NCBI GenBank assembly: GCA_027920525.1
Contig: CP115858.1
Coordinates: forward strand, 558,001 to 622,000
Reading direction: 5' to 3'
Length of the DNA stretch: 64,000 nucleotides
Source: Chryseobacterium daecheongense
Lineage (GTDB): Bacteria > Bacteroidota > Bacteroidia > Flavobacteriales > Weeksellaceae
Part shown: piece by piece, positions 26,449 to 34,896 of the stretch
How the letters are laid out: every line of letters starts with the position of its first letter
Numbering within the stretch: the stretch's first letter is position 1
Translations under genes and position numbers: made by a program
Notes under the pieces: model-generated
What the model was told of the DNA's origin: nothing
Databases searched by the model: none
The model's input: the letters and a program-made list of their open reading frames with translations, nothing else

Positions 26449-27396
26449 TTACAAAGTGATTTTTTCTCCTTGTACAGGAAAAATATACCGGATTCCCAAA
26501 GTATTTTTTTCCTTCAGTTGCTTCTTGATTTTCTCTATGTTATCATCCACAGGTTTCAGGTGGGTAATGATTACGGGGACGTTTTTTAGTTTTTCGGGTT
26601 GACAAAAACCGTTCAGAATATTCAATTCATTTTCCAATAAAGCTGGAGTAAGATGTCCAAATAATGATTTATCCGGTTGTTCATTTGGAAAAGAAACTTC
26701 TATTAGAATTCCTTTTAGCTTTTGCTTATTTACATATGGAGCAACCTGTTTCCATAGTTTTTCGAGCTTATTGCTTTTTTCTATACGATCGCTTCCCGTA
26801 TCTCCCAGGTAAAGAAGGTAATCGTCATTATACCGTAAAAGAAAAGCTGTACTTTGATAAGGGTTGACGTGGCTAAGCGGAAAAGCTGTCACATACATTT
26901 CTGTGTCTGTTAGAGGTATTTCCCTGTTTTCTTCCAGACTGATCATTTTATATTTACCTAACCTGGGTGTTTCTCCGGTATCGGTAAAATTAGCCCAGCT
27001 TTGCCACGAGAAATATTTATCTGTAATGATGTTTCCAACAGAAGGTAGTATATACACGGACTTTTTTGTATCATCCGGGCTGTTGATGATCAATCCGCTT
27101 ACATGATCAAGATGTGCATGGGAGATAAGATAGCCTTTGATATTTTGTTGGATCACCTGCAATGCAGAATTTTGTTTAAAATTTCCCTTCTCTATTGCTT
27201 TTTCAATTCCGGAACGTATTGTTCCGGCATCAAGAGTAATATAATTGTCAGAATGCACCGGAGCAGCCATGTAGCTGGATAAATTACTTTCATAACCTCC
27301 ACCATAAATCCCCAATGGGATTACTTTGAAGCTGTTCTGTGCGGAACAAATGGCTGTCGACAAAATAATAGCCAGGCTGAAAAATTGTTTTATCAT
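26449..27396 (-). CDS. Class II 3',5'-cyclic-nucleotide phosphodiesterase, secreted
   Basis: 315 residues. A signal peptide ends near 'AICSAQ|NSF', so the enzyme is periplasmic or exported. It is a metallo-beta-lactamase fold protein with 'ISHAHLDHVSG' (H93, H95, D97, H98), the signature H-x-H-L-D-H-x-x-G of class II cyclic-nucleotide phosphodiesterases (yeast PDE1, CpdP). Further ligands are in 'PLSHVNPY', 'YLGDTGSDRI' and 'VIITHLKP'. Expected activity is cAMP/cGMP to 5'-NMP, probably scavenging. A -7 element on the minus strand (27436-27443) precedes it. Confidence 0.88.
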   Translation of the reverse strand: MIKQFFSLAIILSTAICSAQNSFKVIPLGIYGGGYESNLSSYMAAPVHSDNYITLDAGTIRSGIEKAIEKGNFKQNSALQVIQQNIKGYLISHAHLDHVSGLIINSPDDTKKSVYILPSVGNIITDKYFSWQSWANFTDTGETPRLGKYKMISLEENREIPLTDTEMYVTAFPLSHVNPYQSTAFLLRYNDDYLLYLGDTGSDRIEKSNKLEKLWKQVAPYVNKQKLKGILIEVSFPNEQPDKSLFGHLTPALLENELNILNGFCQPEKLKNVPVIITHLKPVDDNIEKIKKQLKEKNTLGIRYIFPVQGEKITL

Positions 27397-27435
27397 GTAA
27401 AATACGTGTTATTGTTATGAGGAATAATGGAAATA

Positions 27436-27443
27436 CAAATTTA
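27436..27443 (-). promoter_or_regulatory. -7 promoter element of the phosphodiesterase gene
   Basis: The plus strand reads CAAATTTA, i.e. TAAATTTG on the minus strand, an exact TAnnTTTG 39 bases before the ATG at 27396. Confidence 0.5.
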
Positions 27444-27701
27444 ATTTAAAACATAGCGATCACAAAACAAATTAAGAAATCTATGTTTTGTAAGACTCCA
27501 GGTAATTATAATTATGTTTATTACAATTCTGAAATAAGGGAAAAGGGCTTCTCATAAATGAAAAGCCCCTGCTGCAAATGCATTACATATAAGCATGTAA
27601 TAATTTATTAAATAAAAGCTTCCCGCTGGAGGGAAGCTTTAGACTAAATGATGAAAATTATTATTAAGGTGATGTTTCGTATTCAAAAATAGTGATTGCT
27701 A

Positions 27702-27731
27702 TACATTTGTTTTTATGATCATGATCATAAA
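27702..27731 (+). promoter_or_regulatory. Promoter element and adjoining 20-bp perfect palindrome
   Basis: TACATTTG (27702-27709, exact TAnnTTTG) is followed two bases later by the perfect palindrome TTTATGATCATGATCATAAA (27712-27731). A palindrome at the transcription start is a typical repressor site. What is transcribed is unclear. Confidence 0.45.
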
Positions 27732-27795
27732 GTGGTGAATTATACTAGTCGTTTATCAAAAATAATTATGAAACTTACTTTACCAAAGTAGCGTC

Positions 27796-27829
27796 AAGTT
27801 CTTTTTTTCAACTATGAAAAAAAGAACTT
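27796..27829 (+). repeat. 15-bp perfect inverted repeat covering a start codon
   Basis: 27796-27810 and 27815-27829 pair perfectly (AAGTTCTTTTTTTCA and its complement) with a four-base loop. The ATG of the 33-codon ORF at 27814 lies at the loop/stem junction and would be hidden in the RNA hairpin. No T run follows, so it is not an ordinary terminator. Confidence 0.5.
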
Positions 27830-27919
27830 TCACTTCAAATAAAGTTGCCGCTTGTTTAATTCCGATTTTGAATGTTTCGGGGGATACTATTTTTAGAGCT
27901 TTGAACAAAAGGTGATGTG

Positions 27920-27991
27920 TAGCCTCACCAGGGATCGAACCTGGATCTAAAGTTTAGGAAACTTTTGTTCTATCCATTGAACTATGAGGCC
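27920..27991 (-). tRNA. tRNA-Arg (anticodon CCT)
   Basis: 72 bases. On the minus strand the acceptor arm GGCCTCA pairs with TGAGGCT (the first pair a G-U), the anticodon stem AAAGT/ACTTT encloses the loop TTCCTAA with anticodon CCT, and the T arm is CCAGG-TTCGATC-CCTGG. The 3' CCA is not encoded. It reads AGG codons for arginine. It stands alone rather than in a tRNA cluster. Confidence 0.93.
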
Positions 27992-28068
27992 TTAGTGGGT
28001 CAAATATATTAATATCCATTTAAAAATAAGCCATGTTCAGCCATTTTTTCTTTCAAAAAGGCTGATTT

Positions 28069-28102
28069 CCATTTTGGCTACATCAATATCCGTTTTGGCA
28101 AC
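28069..28102 (+). promoter_or_regulatory. Direct repeats with 21-bp period upstream of the SDR gene
   Basis: CCATTTTGGCTAC (28069-28081) and CCGTTTTGGCAAC (28090-28102) match at 11 of 13 positions and start exactly 21 bases apart, two helical turns. Direct repeats with this period are typical AraC-family sites; an AraC gene lies just beyond the SDR gene. Confidence 0.4.
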
Positions 28103-28128
28103 TTCAGTCATTCTTCGAGTGCGGACAT

Positions 28129-28150
28129 TTGTATTGTAATTTTAATACAA
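28129..28150 (+). promoter_or_regulatory. Inverted repeat before the SDR start
   Basis: TTGTATT (28129-28135) and AATACAA (28144-28150) are perfect inverted repeats with an 8-base spacer, ending six bases before the ATG at 28157. It may be an operator or a translation-controlling hairpin. Confidence 0.4.
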
Positions 28151-28156
28151 CAAAAA

Positions 28157-28954
28157 ATGAAAACAATTTTTATAACAGGTGCCTCTACAGGACTTGGAAA
28201 AGCGAGTGCTAAATTATTTCAAAGCAAAGGATGGAACGTAATAGCAACGATGAGAAATCCGGAATCTGATACCGAACTGCATACTTTAGAAAACGTAACG
28301 TTACTTCCTTTGGATGTTACCAATCCGGAACAGATCAAATCTACAGTAAAAAAGGCATTGGAGATGAGTTCGATAGACCTTGTATTCAATAATGCGGGAT
28401 ATGGTTTAATAGGACCTTTGGAAGCTTTAACAGATGATCAGATTGTAAAACAATTAAATACCAATCTTTTGGGAGTGATCCGTGTTACACAGGCTTTTAT
28501 TCCTTATTTCAGGGAAAAGAGAAGCGGAATGTTCATTACTACAACTTCTATTGGAGGCTTGATTGCTTTTCCATTAGGATCTACCTATCATGCCACGAAG
28601 TGGGCATTGGAAGGATGGAGCGAAAGCCTGGCATTTGAACTGAATACCTTCGGGGTGGATATAAAAACCGTTTCTCCAGGCGGGATTAAAACAGATTTTA
28701 TCAGTAGGTCACTGGATATGGGTACCCAACCGGAATATGAACCAATGATCAATACTATGTTTTCCAATACGGAAGCCATGATGGAGGGGGCTTCAGAGCC
28801 TGAATTAATTGCTGAAGTAGTATATGAAGCTGCTACCGACGGTAAAAAGCAACTTCGCTATGTTGCAGGTAAAGATGCTAATGAGCTGTATGCACAACGT
28901 CTGGAGATGGGAGCAGAAGCATTCCGTGAACAATTCGGAAAGCAATTTATATAA
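28157..28954 (+). CDS. Short-chain dehydrogenase/reductase
   Basis: 265 residues. Classical SDR: cofactor motif 'ITGASTGLGKA' (6-16), 'LVFNNAGYG' (75-83), and the catalytic triad S131 ('TTTSIGG'), Y144 and K148 ('YHATK'). 'VKTVSPGGIKTDF'-like text at about 170-182 is the usual post-catalytic loop. It oxidises or reduces an alcohol/carbonyl with NAD(P)H; the substrate is not readable. It is followed by a terminator and then by an AraC regulator gene on the same strand, a pairing common in Bacteroidetes where the regulator controls the SDR. Confidence 0.9.
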   Translation: MKTIFITGASTGLGKASAKLFQSKGWNVIATMRNPESDTELHTLENVTLLPLDVTNPEQIKSTVKKALEMSSIDLVFNNAGYGLIGPLEALTDDQIVKQLNTNLLGVIRVTQAFIPYFREKRSGMFITTTSIGGLIAFPLGSTYHATKWALEGWSESLAFELNTFGVDIKTVSPGGIKTDFISRSLDMGTQPEYEPMINTMFSNTEAMMEGASEPELIAEVVYEAATDGKKQLRYVAGKDANELYAQRLEMGAEAFREQFGKQFI

Positions 28955-28964
28955 ATATTCAAGA

Positions 28965-28997
28965 ACAGTGCAGATATAACGACTGCACTGTCTTTTT
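28965..28997 (+). terminator. Intrinsic terminator after the SDR gene
   Basis: ACAGTGCAG (28965-28973) pairs with CTGCACTGT (28983-28991), followed by CTTTTT. It separates the SDR gene from the AraC gene. Confidence 0.8.
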
Positions 28998-29025
28998 AAC
29001 TTTAAATAATGCTTACATTTATATT

Positions 29026-29940
29026 ATGGAAAAGAAAGATAATGCTCCTCTGAAAATTTCCTCTATTTCCGAGCTGCACGATATATTACAGGTTCCCAAA
29101 CCGCTACATCCTCTGATCAGTCTTGTGGATAATACCACAATGAGTGTAAATAAAGAAATACTAAACCGGAATTTTGTCTTGAATTTTTACAAGATATCAT
29201 ATAAATTTTCTGAAAACGGGAAAATGGGATATGGGCAAGGATATTATGACTTTAACGAGGGTGGAATGATGTTTACGGCTCCCAACCAGATCCTGTCCAC
29301 TGACGAAGAAGCGGAATACCATGGATATACCTTATTCATACATCCTGATTTTATTAGGAATTATCCCTTGGCTAAGAATATAAAGAAATATGGCTTCTTT
29401 TCTTACGATACAAATGAAGCACTTCACTTATCCGACAAAGAGAAGAAGCTTATCGTAGGATTGCTGGATAATATCAATGGAGAACTCCATACTGCGATTG
29501 ATGATATCAGCCAGGATGTCATTATATCTTATATTGAAGTATTACTCAATTACAGCAACAGATTTTATAAGCGTCAGTTTATTACCCGCAAAACCGTAAG
29601 CAATGATCTTCTTTCCCGGATGGAAAAGATCCTGGAGAATTATTTTGAAGATCAGGAGACCTTACAAAATGGACTTCCTACCGTTGAGTTTCTGGCTTCC
29701 CGACTGAACCTGTCACCCCATTACCTGAGTGATATGCTTCGTAACCTTACAGGTCAAAATGCCCAGCAACATATCCATGAAAAATTAATTGAAAAAGCGA
29801 AAGAATATCTTACAACCACAAGCTTATCTGTAGCAGAAATAGCTTATCAGCTGGGATTCGAGCATTCACAATCATTTAATAAATTATTCAAAAAGAAAAT
29901 GAATATTACACCCCTAATGTTTAAGCAATCGTTTAACTGA
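29026..29940 (+). CDS. AraC-family transcriptional regulator
   Basis: 304 residues. The N-terminal half (about 1-190) is a sensor domain of the type often fused to AraC in Bacteroidetes ('LNFYKISYKF', 'GGMMFTAPNQIL', 'GYTLFIHPDFIRNYPL'). The C-terminus holds two helix-turn-helix motifs, 'VEFLASRLNLSPHYLSDMLR' (about 225-244) and 'VAEIAYQLGFEHSQSFNKLF' (about 275-294), ending in 'MNITPLMFKQ'. It probably regulates the SDR gene just upstream, where 21-bp spaced direct repeats are present. Confidence 0.88.
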   Translation: MEKKDNAPLKISSISELHDILQVPKPLHPLISLVDNTTMSVNKEILNRNFVLNFYKISYKFSENGKMGYGQGYYDFNEGGMMFTAPNQILSTDEEAEYHGYTLFIHPDFIRNYPLAKNIKKYGFFSYDTNEALHLSDKEKKLIVGLLDNINGELHTAIDDISQDVIISYIEVLLNYSNRFYKRQFITRKTVSNDLLSRMEKILENYFEDQETLQNGLPTVEFLASRLNLSPHYLSDMLRNLTGQNAQQHIHEKLIEKAKEYLTTTSLSVAEIAYQLGFEHSQSFNKLFKKKMNITPLMFKQSFN

Positions 29941-29977
29941 TTATTGCAAAGGGCTGTAATGTAAGAATGGTTGCTTT

Positions 29978-30550
29978 TTATTGTTGGAAATCACTTTGTA
30001 TGATATTCCTGAGAATAAAGTTTGCCCGTGCCTGCGGAGTATCAGGCGGTACAACTATAGGCGTATAACCATAATCAATATAGGTAGACCTCATCACATT
30101 ATAAGTTTCTGCTGCTTCTTCCCAGGTTTGCTTTCTTTCGCCGTCTGTTCTGTAGATTTCCGGCCAGGGTGGAAGAATAAATATCTGGGGATTATAGAGA
30201 TAGTTTGTGGTAATATTTTTCATTTCAGAGGTAACAGGTAATTGAATCATACGTGCATAGCAAAAAGCATCTATAATCCCACGATCAAAAAAAACAATCT
30301 CATCCCGAACAGCAGAAACAGCCTCATAACTTTGTAAAGATGCACTGATCATAAGATCCGTATAGAGTTCTCTGTTTCCCCATGGAAGTCCATTTCCTTT
30401 ATTTTTTATCTGTTCTTTAATGATTTGTCTTGCATCTTCTTCTACTGTCCGATATCCTGCATTTTCAAGCTCGTTCAGTAGAGTTGTTTTTCCAACACCG
30501 GGACCACCGGTGATGACGTAAAAGTTGTTCCTACGGTATTTCATTCCCAT
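29978..30550 (-). CDS. P-loop NTPase (AAA_28-like)
   Basis: 190 residues. The N-terminal Walker A is 'VITGGPGVGKTTLL' (12-25); a Walker B-like acidic end is in 'EIVFFDRGIID' (about 85-95), and basic residues in 'EIYRTDGERKQTWEEA' (about 134-149) resemble the lid of nucleotide/metabolite kinases. This set matches the single-domain AAA_28 group of predicted ATPases/kinases, whose substrate is usually unknown. ATG 30550 or 30544 may be the start. It is followed on the minus strand, after GlxA, and probably shares that transcript (28-base gap). Confidence 0.78.
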   Translation of the reverse strand: MGMKYRRNNFYVITGGPGVGKTTLLNELENAGYRTVEEDARQIIKEQIKNKGNGLPWGNRELYTDLMISASLQSYEAVSAVRDEIVFFDRGIIDAFCYARMIQLPVTSEMKNITTNYLYNPQIFILPPWPEIYRTDGERKQTWEEAAETYNVMRSTYIDYGYTPIVVPPDTPQARANFILRNIIQSDFQQ

Positions 30551-30578
30551 TTTTATGGAGTTTTAAAAGGAAAATGAT

Positions 30579-31565
30579 TTAATCTATTTCCTGGCTTTTA
30601 TATTTGTTCCTGTAATCTGCCGGAGTGAGTCCTGTGATTCTTTTAAAGACCGTTCTGAAGGTTTTAAGATCGTTATAGCCGATACTGTAAGTAACGTCAG
30701 CAATATTGTGTTCTCCAGATTCAAGAGCTTTCTTTGCAGCTTCTACCTTTACACGCTGGATGTACTCTATAGGATTTAGGGAAGTCGCATTTTTAAAACG
30801 GCGGATAAAATTTCTGCGACTCATATTCACCTGGCTGGCGATCTGTTCTACTGAAATTTCTGTTGTAAATTCCTTTTCAATATAACTTTGTGCTTTATGG
30901 ATTTCATCATCATTATGCCTGCGCTGTCCGGAAAAGATTGTAAAAATGCCCTGGGAACTTCGTCCATAGTCAAGAGCATAGAATTTGCTTAAAGAAACCG
31001 CCACTTCTTTACCGCAGTTTTTTTCAATGAAATACAAAATTGCATTCAATGATGAAAATCCGCCACCACCTGTAATGATCGCCTTAGAATGGGTAACCAC
31101 ATGGTCCGGTTTGAAATCGATCAAAGGGTATCGATACTGAAGATCTTCTATAGCGTTCCAATGTGAAGTAGCAGGCATATGATCAAGAAGCCCGCTTTCA
31201 GCAAGGAAATATGCTCCGGTACAAAGACTGATGATCTCACATTTTTGTTCATACTTTTTCAGAATCCATCCCGTCAGTACAGCATTTTTTGTTAATATGG
31301 CATTCACATCTTCCTGTCCGGATTTCATGGGAGCCACAATCACAACATCCGTATCGAATTTTTCTGCCAGTGTTCTGCTACAGCAAAACTGCATAGGCAG
31401 CCCGGATGAAACTTCTTTATGATGAATCCCGATAAGTTCTATATGAAAGGGAAGTGGCCTGCCATTCATTAATGCCATCTCATTGGCACTGCTTAAAAGT
31501 GCTGTTACCGTGGAGACGGCTGTAGGCATGGCATCTTCATACACTATAATTGAAATATGTTTCAT
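30579..31565 (-). CDS. GlxA-family regulator (DJ-1/PfpI domain plus AraC HTH)
   Basis: 328 residues. Residues 1 to about 180 are a class I glutamine amidotransferase-like (DJ-1/PfpI) domain with a Cys in 'EIISLCTGAYFLAESGLL' at the nucleophile position; residues about 225-320 carry two AraC helix-turn-helix motifs ('VEQIASQVNMSRRNFIRRF', 'IADVTYSIGYNDLKTFRTVF') and end in 'LTPADYRNKY'. GlxA-type proteins are activators that sense a metabolite. A -7 element (31586-31593, minus strand) lies 20 bases before the ATG. Its targets may include the divergent DUF1569 gene or the NTPase behind it. Confidence 0.9.
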   Translation of the reverse strand: MKHISIIVYEDAMPTAVSTVTALLSSANEMALMNGRPLPFHIELIGIHHKEVSSGLPMQFCCSRTLAEKFDTDVVIVAPMKSGQEDVNAILTKNAVLTGWILKKYEQKCEIISLCTGAYFLAESGLLDHMPATSHWNAIEDLQYRYPLIDFKPDHVVTHSKAIITGGGGFSSLNAILYFIEKNCGKEVAVSLSKFYALDYGRSSQGIFTIFSGQRRHNDDEIHKAQSYIEKEFTTEISVEQIASQVNMSRRNFIRRFKNATSLNPIEYIQRVKVEAAKKALESGEHNIADVTYSIGYNDLKTFRTVFKRITGLTPADYRNKYKSQEID

Positions 31566-31585
31566 AATATCAGTGCTTGTATACT

Positions 31586-31593
31586 CAAAAGTA
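31586..31593 (-). promoter_or_regulatory. -7 promoter element of the GlxA-type gene
   Basis: The plus strand reads CAAAAGTA, i.e. TACTTTTG on the minus strand, an exact TAnnTTTG 20 bases before the start codon. Confidence 0.5.
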
Positions 31594-31685
31594 CATAATT
31601 AAATGGCACAAAATGCACTGCATGTTGTCATTTATACGTTGCCCCTTTTAAAAAGAGGCTCTTTAATTTTACATAAAAATCAGTT

Positions 31686-32135
31686 ATGAAAACAATATTT
31701 GAACATAAAGACAGGCAGGAGCTGATCGAAAGGATCAGTGCACTAACAGATAATAAGACTGCACAGTGGGGAAAAATGAATCTTTATCAGATGATCAGAC
31801 ACTGTACCGTTTGGAATGATTGGATTTTAGGAAGAAATAAACAAGAGTATAAACAGGAATTTTTGGGAAAACTATTTGGGAGAATGGCTTTAAAAAGATT
31901 ATTGCGGGAAGGAGCTGTCATGGATAAAAATGTACCGGCAGGTGAATTTGCCATTAAAGAAAAAACAGGAGATACGGACTTATATAAAAAAATATGGTTG
32001 GAGCAGATTGCTGCTTATGAAAACTATTCAAATCCTGATTTTATCCATAATTTCTTTGGGAAAATGAAAACAGAGGATTTGGGCATGTTTGTTTATAAAC
32101 ACATGGATCATCATTTACGGCAGTTTAATGTATAA
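31686..32135 (+). CDS. DUF1569 / DinB-like protein
   Basis: 149 residues. 'AQWGKMNLYQMIRHC' near residues 26-40 and 'FFGKMKTEDLGMFVYKHMDHHLRQF' at the C-terminus are the two hallmarks of DUF1569, a member of the DinB four-helix-bundle superfamily; the three histidines (one early, two in 'HMDHH') are the usual metal site. The biochemical role of the family is unknown, though DinB-like proteins include metal-dependent thiol transferases. Single gene, divergent from the GlxA-type regulator. Confidence 0.85.
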   Translation: MKTIFEHKDRQELIERISALTDNKTAQWGKMNLYQMIRHCTVWNDWILGRNKQEYKQEFLGKLFGRMALKRLLREGAVMDKNVPAGEFAIKEKTGDTDLYKKIWLEQIAAYENYSNPDFIHNFFGKMKTEDLGMFVYKHMDHHLRQFNV

Positions 32136-32205
32136 TATTCATGATATAGGATACTAATCATTATTTCTTGCTATATTGGTCTTTCACTAATTGTTACCTA
32201 ATATC

Positions 32206-33354
32206 ATGAAATACCTATATTTAGTAGTATGCTCACTTTTAATTATTGCCTGTAAAGGACAGGGAAAAACAGATCTTTCAACATTGAGATTGAATGAGTC
32301 CATTGAAGATCTGATCGACTTTAAAAATAAAAATATGGTTGAAGTAAATACTGTTGAATATCCCTTTTGTTTATTTATTGAAATAGATAATTCAGAGAAG
32401 TTTACGTTTGACGGAATAGATTTAAAAGGACAAAAAGTATTTTTCCAGATTAATTCCGAGCGATTGAAAACAGACAGTATTACAAAATTTGGTGGAGGTC
32501 ATTTTGATATGCAGGGTTTTAAAGATAAAAAAGAACTTGCTGCAATTTTGAAAAAACAAAAAGCAGATCCCATGATATATGGATTCAGGATAGAAATGAA
32601 AACTCCTGCCCTGAAGAAAGAAATCCTAAAAAAGCTCGAAAGCCGGTACGGAAAGGGAATTAAAAATCCTAATACGGATAATGGGCTATACTGGAATGTA
32701 AAAAAAGACAATCGATATATTTTCTATGCACCGGACTATGACAGGCTAATTATTCTGAATAATATAAACCTTTCAAAAACATGTTATTGGGATGCTATGA
32801 ACGGACTTATAGATTTTGGCGGATGTGACAATGAATCTTATACGAAGGAACTCACCAAGAACAGAACCGATTCTAAAGATATCAAAGATAAACCTGTTAT
32901 CAAAATTGATAAAAACTGGAATATAAATGGTCTTACACTTGGTACTTCAACCGAAGCGGATTTTGTTAAATCTTCACTCAATAAAAATTTTGAAAGAATA
33001 ACCACCGTAGATTCAAAAGGAGACCTCAAAGAATTGATGCAGCAAAATACCTATAATAATTTTCATTTTTATTTCACGGCTGGAAAAAACGGTGAAAATA
33101 ATCAGGAAAATAACATTTTGAAAGGTTATGCGATCAATGATTTTGAAGCGGTGGAGGTTTCCTTTGGGAATCAGTTGAAAAAAGGAATGAAAGGAGAGGA
33201 TGTATTAAAGATCATAGGTAAAAATGATGTTGTAGGAGATCCGGGATTAAAGTACTCCAATTATTTAGAGATTAAAAATCCTGCTTATAAAATCAATTTA
33301 ATATTTGATGATAATAAATTGTTTTCAAGCATGTATGTGCTCAAAAAAGAATAG
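32206..33354 (+). CDS. Lipoprotein of unknown function
   Basis: 382 residues from ATG 32206; a TTG five codons earlier is not needed. The signal 'MKYLYLVVCSLLIIAC' ends in a lipobox with Cys16, so it is membrane-anchored and exported. The body is charged with alternating strands; 'INGLTLGTSTEADFVKSSL' around 245 resembles an internal repeat of the first unit ('LRLNESIEDLIDF' near 30), suggesting a duplicated domain. I do not recognise a family. It is closed by a hairpin (33374-33400). Confidence 0.75.
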   Translation: MKYLYLVVCSLLIIACKGQGKTDLSTLRLNESIEDLIDFKNKNMVEVNTVEYPFCLFIEIDNSEKFTFDGIDLKGQKVFFQINSERLKTDSITKFGGGHFDMQGFKDKKELAAILKKQKADPMIYGFRIEMKTPALKKEILKKLESRYGKGIKNPNTDNGLYWNVKKDNRYIFYAPDYDRLIILNNINLSKTCYWDAMNGLIDFGGCDNESYTKELTKNRTDSKDIKDKPVIKIDKNWNINGLTLGTSTEADFVKSSLNKNFERITTVDSKGDLKELMQQNTYNNFHFYFTAGKNGENNQENNILKGYAINDFEAVEVSFGNQLKKGMKGEDVLKIIGKNDVVGDPGLKYSNYLEIKNPAYKINLIFDDNKLFSSMYVLKKE

Positions 33355-33373
33355 AAATTGTGCCAGAAAGAAA

Positions 33374-33400
33374 TAAAGCTTCGGATTTACCGGAGCTTTA
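33374..33400. terminator. Hairpin between the lipoprotein and S41 genes
   Basis: TAAAGCTTCGG (33374-33384) pairs with CCGGAGCTTTA (33390-33400) with one G-T pair. It lies between convergent genes and may serve both. Confidence 0.65.
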
Positions 33401-33404
33401 ATAT

Positions 33405-34845
33405 TTATTCCATGATCCACTCGGTAGCTTTTTGTAGAACGGCATCAACATTTTTATCCTCTGAAGGAGTAATCATAATGTCCGGTTGTATGCCTTCCTT
33501 GTATTCTTTTCCAGTCCGGTCCATTTCGTAGGAAACCGCAAGGTAAAGTGTTCTTCCATCACTCAGTTCGTATCCCTGATTTGCACTGGTAAGTCCTGCA
33601 GAAGGCTGACCAAAGGTTTTAACATTCTTTTTTTCCGATAAAGGAAATAGTAGTTGCCTCACCACTACTGGCTGTCATAGGTCCTATTAAGACTGCTATT
33701 TTAGGGTTCTGATCATGTAGCGTATAGGGTTTTGAAACAGAAACACTATACATACTGCCATCTTTGTATTTCCAGGCACTTTTGCTTTTTCCATCTTTTG
33801 TAAAATAACCCAAAGCTCCCTCTCCTGTTAAGGGGCCTAATCCCGTTATCATGGGATACATATTGCCTCCGGTATTGGATCTGAGATCCACAATCCAGCC
33901 TTTCAGGGTGTTATCTGAATCAAGCTTTTTAATCATACCCTGTATTTTTTCAGCAAAAGCATTACCTACTTCTTTGTTAAGAGATGAAAATGCAGGGACC
34001 ATAATATAACCGATCTTTTGGTCCAATAATTTATATTCAGGTTCAATAGGAGAACTTTTGGTATTCTTTTTTTCTTCAGCATATTGTTTATTGTCCACGA
34101 AAGAATGATTATCTCCTGCAGCCCGCAACACTTTTATAATATGTTGAATAGCAGGAGCTGTATCTTCCTCTGTTACCATACCTCCGGAAAGTTTCTGAAG
34201 GTTATTATCAAGTGAACTCCAGTCTATTTTATCTTTAAAAATCGAATTTTTCTTTACGATGTTTTTAAATTGATTGATATACTTCAAAGCGGTCTTCGAA
34301 GCTTCCTTATCGGACAATGGGATTTCCGTGACAGAAAAATCATCAAACCAAACTTTACCACTTCCTTTTAAAAAGCCACCCAATACAAAGTAGTCTGCCT
34401 GATCATTAAGTATAAATTCCAGGGTGTACTTTTTCCAATCTTCATTTTGGACTATTTTACGGTTTTGGGAAAAAGAATTTCCGAAATCAACCATAGTATT
34501 CTTTCCATCCCAAACCTGTGCCCACAGAGAAATATTACCCTGGATATTTGCTGATTTTATAAAAGCACCGATTTCAACTTTTCTTAATCCTTTTCCAGGA
34601 ATCTTTACTTTTTGAGAGAAAGTTTGTAATTCATTAACATGATCCTGTTTACCGAAGATTTGTAATGAGCCGTTACCGGAGTGTTTAACCTCACCATCAT
34701 ATTTCATCTCATATGGGTCGAGGACTTTATGGCTCCAATCCGAAGGATAGTTGTTTTCTGTTTTTTCAAAGCCGGGATTTTGTAATTGGGCTGACGCAAA
34801 GATGCTACCGGCCAAAAGAAAAATACCAATGGAAATTTTTTTCAT
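33405..34845 (-). pseudogene. S41-family C-terminal processing peptidase, frameshifted in an A7 run
   Basis: Two overlapping reading frames make one 479-residue protein. The first (34845 to 33619, 408 codons) has a signal peptide ('ISIGIFLLAGSIFASAQ'), a carbohydrate-binding-like jelly-roll domain (about 22-155, 'NPGFEKTENNYPSDWSHK', ending 'KVWFDDFSVTEI'), and the S41 core with catalytic Ser in 'GPMTASSGEATT'. It ends early after 'FIGKKEC'. The other frame continues at once with 'NVKTFGQPSAGLTSANQGYEL' to the normal end. The break is a run of seven T on the plus strand (33628-33634); six would restore the frame. Either a recent mutation, phase variation or a base-calling error. If the frame is restored it would be an envelope protease. 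Confidence 0.85.
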
Positions 34846-34896
34846 GGTTTAAATTTGATTTCTAAAAATAGGAATATTTAAAAAATATCCAACCCT

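Larger units (their letters stand above)
27397..27919. other. Spacer with hairpins, promoter, palindrome and a tiny ORF
   Basis: About 520 bases without a recognised gene. From left: minus-strand -7 element of the phosphodiesterase (27436-27443); a hairpin GGGCTT/AAGCCC (27545-27568) and a hairpin AAAGCTTCCC/GGGAAGCTTT (27615-27640), both with T runs on the minus strand and so possible terminators of the tRNA transcript; a plus-strand TACATTTG (27702-27709), a perfect 20-bp palindrome (27712-27731), a 15-bp hairpin (27796-27829) and a 33-codon ORF (27814-27915) of unknown meaning. Confidence 0.5.

Noticed and set aside
26205-26459. 84-codon plus-strand ORF opposite the mini-peptide
   Set aside because: It is the shadow of the minus-strand GG-leader gene and its promoter; the minus-strand reading has a clear leader, cysteine pattern, promoter and terminator.
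33628-33634. Programmed -1 frameshift on the A7 run of the S41 gene
   Set aside because: Restoring the frame needs +1 (or -2); a -1 slip leads to the wrong frame. A simple one-base insertion or transcript slippage fits better.
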